A program made the position numbers and the translations under genes. Under the pieces are notes generated by a model. It did not search any database. It saw only the letters and a program-made list of their open reading frames with translations, and was not told the origin of the DNA. 9,190 nucleotides of DNA, from contig JAHELQ010000185.1 of assembly GCA_024644125.1 (NCBI GenBank), forward strand, positions 1-9,190. Direction: 5' to 3'. Origin of the DNA: Candidatus Aminicenantota bacterium. Its GTDB lineage: Bacteria; Acidobacteriota; Aminicenantia; UBA2199. The stretch's first letter is position 1, and each line of letters opens with the position of its first letter. Of this stretch, positions 5,671-9,190 are shown in pieces.

Positions 5671-6572
5671 ACTCAATAAAAAGTTTGAAAGGATTGGAAC
5701 AACTGGTAAAAGAGCAAGAAACCCCCACCATGTCCGTGGCATTCGCCCAGGATGAGGATACTCTCAAAGCCGTGGAACGGGCAGTGAGGGAAAAAATCGT
5801 CAACGCCATATTGGTGGGCGACAAGGATATCATCGAATCCAAATGCAAAGAGCTGGGCATCGACACCGGAATATTCGAAATTTTGCATGAACCGGATGAG
5901 AAAAAAAGCGGCGATCTCGCTGTCAAGATGATTATCGACAAAAAAGCCTCGATCTTGATGAAGGGCTTGATCTCCACGCCCTATTTCTTGAAATCGATTC
6001 TGAATAAAGATCTCAATTTGATTAAAAAAGGGACTGTGCTTTCCCATACAACTGTGATCGAAGTGCCGGCATACGATAAATTGTTGATCGTCTCCGACGT
6101 GGCCATGATACCGGATCCAGACATACAGCAGAAGATTCAGATGATCAATTTCAATATCAAAATTGCCAAAAAACTCAACATCAATATGCCGAAAGTAGCA
6201 TTGGTAGGGGCGAACGAAAAGGTCTCGGAAAAGATGCAGGCCACCATCGACGCGGCTGTGATCTCCAAAATGGCGGACAGAGGCCAGATCAAGGGAGCGA
6301 TCATCGACGGACCCCTGGCATTGGACGTAGCGTTGTCTCCAAAAGCATGCGAAATCAAAGGATTGAAGTCTCCGATCGAAGGTTCCGCCGATATTCTGAT
6401 CTTCCCCAATATCGACGCGGGCAACATCTTTTACAAAGCCACGACTCTCCTTGCCAACGGAAAGCTGGCTGGACTGGTCACTGGCGCGCCGTTCCCGGCG
6501 GTGTTGACCTCAAGGGCGGACGACGATGACTCCAAGTACTATTCCATCGTATTAGCCGCAGCCATGGCGTAA
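5667..6572 (+). CDS. ptb: Phosphate butyryltransferase
   Basis: A 301-residue phosphate acetyl/butyryltransferase-family protein that interconverts butyryl-CoA plus phosphate with butyryl-phosphate plus CoA, supplying Buk. Motifs in order: AFAQDEDTLKAVERAV (25-40), ILMKGLIST (96-104), LSHTTV (125-130), VSDVAMIPDPDIQQK (142-156), VALVGANEKVSEKM (177-190), DGPLALDVALS (214-224), FPNIDAGNIFYK (246-257), and a C-terminal GAPFPAVLTSRADDDDSKYYSI. This is the complete family pattern at normal length. The start overlaps the buk stop as ATGA and has a strong AGGAGG at 5655-5660, six bases upstream, so it can recruit ribosomes itself as well as through coupling. Phosphotransacetylase is less likely because the partner is a butyrate-type kinase. 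The gene converges on the yqaA-like gene. Confidence 0.96.
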   Translation: MNSIKSLKGLEQLVKEQETPTMSVAFAQDEDTLKAVERAVREKIVNAILVGDKDIIESKCKELGIDTGIFEILHEPDEKKSGDLAVKMIIDKKASILMKGLISTPYFLKSILNKDLNLIKKGTVLSHTTVIEVPAYDKLLIVSDVAMIPDPDIQQKIQMINFNIKIAKKLNINMPKVALVGANEKVSEKMQATIDAAVISKMADRGQIKGAIIDGPLALDVALSPKACEIKGLKSPIEGSADILIFPNIDAGNIFYKATTLLANGKLAGLVTGAPFPAVLTSRADDDDSKYYSIVLAAAMA

Positions 6573-6607
6573 TTGAACTAAAACACGAAATGAATACACA
6601 TCGGGCA

Positions 6608-6627
6608 GGATAGGCTGTCCGGTATCC
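6608..6627. other. Short hairpin between convergent ptb and yqaA-like genes
   Basis: GGATAGG (6608-6614) can pair with CC and TATCC (6619-6620, 6623-6627) around a CTGT loop, with a two-base bulge. It lies in the 72-base convergent spacer. Neither strand has a T run after it, so it is at best a weak or factor-assisted terminator or an RNA 3'-end stabiliser. Confidence 0.25.
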
Positions 6628-6644
6628 CGGAAAAGCACAAACCC

Positions 6645-7265
6645 TTACAACACTCCCTTGATCACCAGGAAGCCTCCGATCAATAATGCCGTCGCCAGCA
6701 ACGCCAACCAATTGAAGTACTTATCGATGAATACTTTGATGGGTTCGCCGAAGCGGTAAATCAAAAACGCCACAAGAAAGAAACGGGCTCCCCGTGATAT
6801 GACCGAAGCCACCATGAAGGTCAGGATATTCAATTCAAACGCTCCGGAAGAGATGGTGAAGATTTTGTAGGGAATCGGCGTAAACCCAGCGGTAAAAACG
6901 ATCCAGAAACCATACAGAGAGTATTGGGATTGCATTGATTGGAACACCTGCCGGGAGAATCCCGGGATATGGTCGAAGAAAAAACCAGCCAGCCCGGAGT
7001 ATTGCTGGGCGCCCGACCACCAGAGAAAATGTCCGATCATATAACCAAAGCCGCCGCCAAGCGCCGACGCCACCGTAACCACCATCGCGAGGCGGAACCA
7101 TTTTTTCCGCGCCCCCAACACCAACGGGATCAACAACACATCCGGCGGAACCGGGAAAAAGCTGCTTTCGGCGAAGGCCAAAACGAACAACGCGATCTGC
7201 GCCGTCGGCTTGTCCGCCCATCCCAACACCCAATCATACATCCTGCGAATAATATTGAGTTTCAT
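6645..7265 (-). CDS. YqaA/DedA-like VTT-domain inner-membrane protein
   Basis: A 206-residue integral membrane protein of the VTT (SNARE-associated/DedA) superfamily, YqaA-like branch. Features include an N-terminal helical segment with FAESSFFPVPPDVLLIPLVLG (31-51), holding an acidic residue (E33) and a Pro-rich re-entrant stretch; GGGFGYMIGHFLW (70-82); the signature FTAGFTPIPYKIFTISSGAF (124-143); SRGARFF (157-163); and a C-terminal transmembrane helix (about 185-202). The conserved E, the GFTPIPYK loop and the R158/R161 cluster match the family. Some DedA-superfamily members help move lipid carriers or phospholipids across the membrane; the role of this branch is not settled. Its ATG directly abuts the surE stop codon with zero bases between, and AAGGA lies inside the end of surE, so the two genes should be translationally coupled. 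Confidence 0.88.
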   Translation of the reverse strand: MKLNIIRRMYDWVLGWADKPTAQIALFVLAFAESSFFPVPPDVLLIPLVLGARKKWFRLAMVVTVASALGGGFGYMIGHFLWWSGAQQYSGLAGFFFDHIPGFSRQVFQSMQSQYSLYGFWIVFTAGFTPIPYKIFTISSGAFELNILTFMVASVISRGARFFLVAFLIYRFGEPIKVFIDKYFNWLALLATALLIGGFLVIKGVL

Positions 7266-8033
7266 CTATGTCCTTAGAAGATCTTTCAAGCGATTCAATT
7301 CATCCCCACTGCAATTCAGGTCGTACCTGATGGCGCTGAGAGAAATATACCCGTTCAACACCGCCCACACATCAGTACCTTCGTCCATCTCGTAGATCGG
7401 CTGTCCGGTACCCAGCCAAAAATAATCCCTGCCTCGGGGGTCAGTTCTCCTCATCACATCGGGCCGGTACCTTTTCCTCCCCAACGAGGTGGCCACAATT
7501 TCGCCATTGTTCAAATAGGGAATATTGAGATTGTACACGATATGATTGCTGCTTTGCTGTATAATGGCATCCAATACCTGGAGCGTGATCTCCACGCCTT
7601 TCTGGATATCGTAGGAGTCCCGGTCGGTGCGACTGCGGTCGGGAATCAACGAGACCGCCAGCGAAGGGATCCCGTACATGTGACCGGAAAACGCCGCGCC
7701 CACAGTCCCGGAATATAAAACATCAAACGAGATATTTTCGCCGAAATTCATTCCGGAGACAATAAAATCCGGGCGTTCATCCAGGATTTCCTGCATGGCG
7801 ATATTGACACAATCGGAGGGGGTGCCGCTCACACCAAATGTGTTTTCCGAAACCTTCTTCACGCGCAACGGTTGGTTTAAGGTAATGGCCATACTGATGG
7901 CGCTCCGCTCCCGGTCCGGAGCTACGGCGACTACAAAATACCGGCTCTCCAGAGCGTCTCGTAAGGCGCTGAATCCTTCGGATTGGTATCCGTCGTCATT
8001 GGTCAACAATACGGTTTTTTTTCGATTTTTCAT
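7266..8033 (-). CDS. surE: 5'/3'-nucleotidase SurE
   Basis: A 255-residue SurE-family metal-dependent phosphatase that removes phosphate from nucleoside 5'- and 3'-monophosphates (and sometimes short polyphosphate) in the cytoplasm. Motifs are LLTNDDG (9-15), with the metal-binding Asp pair D13/D14; APDRERSA (38-45), with the metal-ligand Ser at about 44; VSGTPSDCVNIA (68-79); SGMNFGEN (93-100), with ligand N96; and YSGTVGAAFSGHMYGIPSLAVS (107-128). The C-terminal part carries GYISLSAI (228-235), as in other members. Length is normal. The ATG at 8033 is preceded by AAGGA (8041-8045), seven bases away. It lies 69 bases downstream of tRNA-Pro with no clear terminator or strong promoter between, so it may be read from the merR-tRNA transcript. 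It is coupled to the yqaA-like gene. Confidence 0.96.
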   Translation of the reverse strand: MKNRKKTVLLTNDDGYQSEGFSALRDALESRYFVVAVAPDRERSAISMAITLNQPLRVKKVSENTFGVSGTPSDCVNIAMQEILDERPDFIVSGMNFGENISFDVLYSGTVGAAFSGHMYGIPSLAVSLIPDRSRTDRDSYDIQKGVEITLQVLDAIIQQSSNHIVYNLNIPYLNNGEIVATSLGRKRYRPDVMRRTDPRGRDYFWLGTGQPIYEMDEGTDVWAVLNGYISLSAIRYDLNCSGDELNRLKDLLRT

Positions 8034-8102
8034 AAAATTGTCCTTTTGGATGGCGATCTCTGGAATTCCGGTACTGGATATTTATTTGGAAAAAGCAAAG
8101 AA

Positions 8103-8179
8103 TGGTCGGGACGAGTGGATTCGAACCACCGACCACACACACCCCAAGCGTGTACGCTACCAGACTGCGCTACGTCCCG
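8103..8179 (-). tRNA. tRNA-Pro (anticodon GGG), CCA encoded
   Basis: The minus-strand cloverleaf has acceptor stem CGGGACG/CGTCCCG (8173-8179 with 8107-8113), D arm GCGC/GCGT, anticodon stem CACGC/GTGTG around loop TTGGGGT with GGG at 8143-8145, and T stem GGTGG/CCACT with a TTCGAAT loop. The first base is C and the discriminator is A (8106), both typical of bacterial tRNA-Pro. CCA is encoded at 8103-8105. Its 5' end lies one base after the merR stop codon, and no promoter of its own fits in that gap, so it must be cut from the merR transcript or rely on a promoter inside merR. Confidence 0.96.
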
Positions 8180-8180
8180 A

Positions 8181-8543
8181 TCAAGGTTTATTTTTATCAT
8201 TTTTCGCCATGAATGTCAATATCTCTTTTAATTCTCTTTTCAATAATCTTAATTTTTTTTTGTCAATTTTATCTACATCGTCTGCCAGTAACGATTTTAA
8301 CTCCGGTTGGATTCGTTTTTTTATTTCCTCTTTATTAAGGCGCTCCACCAAAAACCACTGTTTGATCTCCAGGATTAACTGCACATCTTTCCGGGAATAG
8401 AATGTTCCACCTGAGGCGTTGACGACGGCCTGGAACCCGCCGAATTCTTTCTCCCAATAATTCAGCACCCGGGCATCCAGTTTCGTCATATGCATTACCT
8501 CTTTTAGATCAAAAGTCAGCTTATCCGGTAGTTTGATATCCAT
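8181..8543 (-). CDS. Short MerR-family transcriptional regulator
   Basis: A 120-residue protein with a MerR-type winged helix-turn-helix at its N terminus: FDLKEVMHMTKLDARVLNYWEKEF (11-34, helix-turn-helix), then the wing GGTFYSRKDVQLI (45-57) and a helix LNKEEIKKRI (69-78). The remaining roughly 40 residues are a Lys/Leu-rich helix suited to dimerisation. There is no effector-binding domain and no metal-binding cysteines, so it is not a metal sensor. From memory, short MerR-like genes sit next to tRNA-Pro and surE in several other bacteria; this is recalled knowledge, not a search result. The ATG at 8543 has no Shine-Dalgarno and follows an AT-rich leader. A -10-like TATAAT and an inverted repeat overlap its promoter region, consistent with autoregulation. 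Its targets are unknown. Confidence 0.88.
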   Translation of the reverse strand: MDIKLPDKLTFDLKEVMHMTKLDARVLNYWEKEFGGFQAVVNASGGTFYSRKDVQLILEIKQWFLVERLNKEEIKKRIQPELKSLLADDVDKIDKKKLRLLKRELKEILTFMAKNDKNKP

Positions 8544-8545
8544 TT

Positions 8546-8566
8546 TATAATATTGCGGATATTATA
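8546..8566 (-). promoter_or_regulatory. merR promoter -10 within an 8-bp inverted repeat
   Basis: TATAATAT (8546-8553) and ATATTATA (8559-8566) form a perfect 8-bp inverted repeat around five bases. The minus-strand half at 8561-8566 is a consensus TATAAT -10 that would start merR transcription near 8554, about 10 bases before the ATG. No good -35 is visible at the usual distance. The repeat could be an operator bound by the MerR product. Confidence 0.45.
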
Positions 8567-8610
8567 CATCATTTATCGCCAAAAGCATAGTTATCAAATA
8601 AGTCGGGGCC

Positions 8611-9190
8611 CTAAGCGTCCTCCTTTTTTTGGCGGCCAAAAATTGAAATTATTGGCACAACCAAAGAAACCATCATTCCCAGAGTTCCTGCTTCGGGTGT
8701 AGACATCCCTTTCAAATACAACGCCAGGCAGGTGGTCAGGCCGAGCACCGACGAGGCGACTGCGCCCCAGGGGCGGACACGTTTACTAAACAAACCCCAC
8801 ACAAACGGTCCCAGAAAAACAGATCCGATAGCGCCCCAGGAAATGGCCAGGATGGCAACGATGGTGGCAGGACGGAAGTATGCTAAAATAACAGACACCA
8901 GGACGAACAAGCCGCTCGTAACCCGCATCAACAGAGTCAGCCGGCTGTCGGAGACGTTGGGATTGACGAACCCGGCGTACAGGTCTTTTGCCACCGACGA
9001 GCTGGAAATCAATACCAACGCCGCCAACGTGGACATCGAGGCCGACAGTATCAATAACAACATCAAAACCGAAATGGATTGCGGGACAATATTGGCAATC
9101 AACTCAGGCATAAGCGCATCGAAGACGGGCTTACCGTTACTGAACGCCCCAGGAGCGGTTTCCGGCGAGAGGAACAATCGAGCGGAGGCT
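8611..9190 (-). CDS. Sodium/solute symporter family transporter (3' part; 5' end outside window)
   Basis: C-terminal part of a sodium:solute symporter (SSS/SLC5-type, PutP/PanF-like) inner-membrane protein. The frame stays open to the window edge (codons for A-S-A-R come before the first Met), so the start lies outside. The family landmark is the helix PQSISVLMLLLILSASMSTLAA, followed by LVLISSSSVAKDLY, which in characterised relatives carries the Ser residues of the second sodium site and the SxxxxDLY boundary. At least four further hydrophobic helices follow (about residues 83-104, 107-129, 136-155 and 164-183 counted from the Met codon at 9177), ending in a short charged tail QKKEDA. Substrates in the family include proline, pantothenate, acetate and sugars; none can be chosen from this part. 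It lies upstream of merR on the same strand; the 67-base gap includes a separate merR promoter, and no terminator is evident. Confidence 0.88.
   Translation of the reverse strand, partial: ASARLFLSPETAPGAFSNGKPVFDALMPELIANIVPQSISVLMLLLILSASMSTLAALVLISSSSVAKDLYAGFVNPNVSDSRLTLLMRVTSGLFVLVSVILAYFRPATIVAILAISWGAIGSVFLGPFVWGLFSKRVRPWGAVASSVLGLTTCLALYLKGMSTPEAGTLGMMVSLVVPIISIFGRQKKEDA

Noticed and set aside
8034..8102. Possible surE promoter between tRNA-Pro and surE
   Set aside because: TTGCTT and AT-rich hexamers occur but no pair has both acceptable sequence and 16-18 base spacing.
7983..8231. 82-codon plus-strand open frame with a GRVDSNHRPHTPQACTLPD-like segment
   Set aside because: It is antisense to tRNA-Pro and the start of surE; the recognisable text is the well-known spurious translation of a tRNA, not a protein.

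Overview
The window comes from a Gram-negative-type, probably anaerobic or fermentative bacterium that I cannot place confidently in a phylum. The evidence is a class I iron-sulfur fumarase in two subunits, a butyrate kinase/phosphate butyryltransferase pair, a TonB-type periplasmic domain (which implies an outer envelope), a SurE gene and a Na+/solute symporter. Genes have moderate GC, while the spacers are very AT-rich. There are no phage, insertion-sequence or CRISPR signatures; this is chromosomal housekeeping DNA with one unusual signalling-type protein.

Layout, left to right. (1) 1-1041, plus strand: the end of a fumarase alpha-subunit gene overlapping the beta-subunit gene, closed by a strong intrinsic terminator (1070-1109). 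(2) 1177-1615: a tRNA region with tRNA-Gly(GCC) and tRNA-Cys(GCA) on the minus strand, and tRNA-Asn(GTT) diverging on the plus strand, each unit with a good sigma70-type promoter. (3) 1683-1991, plus: a small MTH1187-type thiamine-binding protein. (4) 2010-2468, minus: a GNAT acetyltransferase. (5) 2604-4439, plus: a 611-residue protein joining a degenerate kinase domain, a transmembrane helix, a long charged coiled coil and a TonB C-terminal-like domain, with its own promoter and terminator. (6) 4582-6572, plus: buk and ptb overlapping by ATGA. (7) 6645-8543, minus: a gene line read merR, tRNA-Pro(GGG), surE, yqaA-like VTT membrane protein, with almost no spacing at two of the junctions. (8) 8611-9190, minus: the 3' part of a sodium/solute symporter gene running off the window.

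How they fit together. Fumarase serves the (possibly branched or reductive) TCA pathway. Buk and Ptb interconvert butyryl-CoA and butyrate with ATP formation. The symporter may bring in organic acids or amino acids, but its substrate is not readable here. The MTH1187 and GNAT genes are orphans with no visible partners. The most unusual item is the pseudokinase-TonB fusion. It keeps the kinase fold landmarks but lacks the HRD and DFG aspartates, and it appears to link the cytoplasm to the far side of the periplasm. No stretch over 300 bases is free of protein or RNA genes; the longest, 1330-1539, holds two divergent tRNA promoters and a nested inverted repeat.
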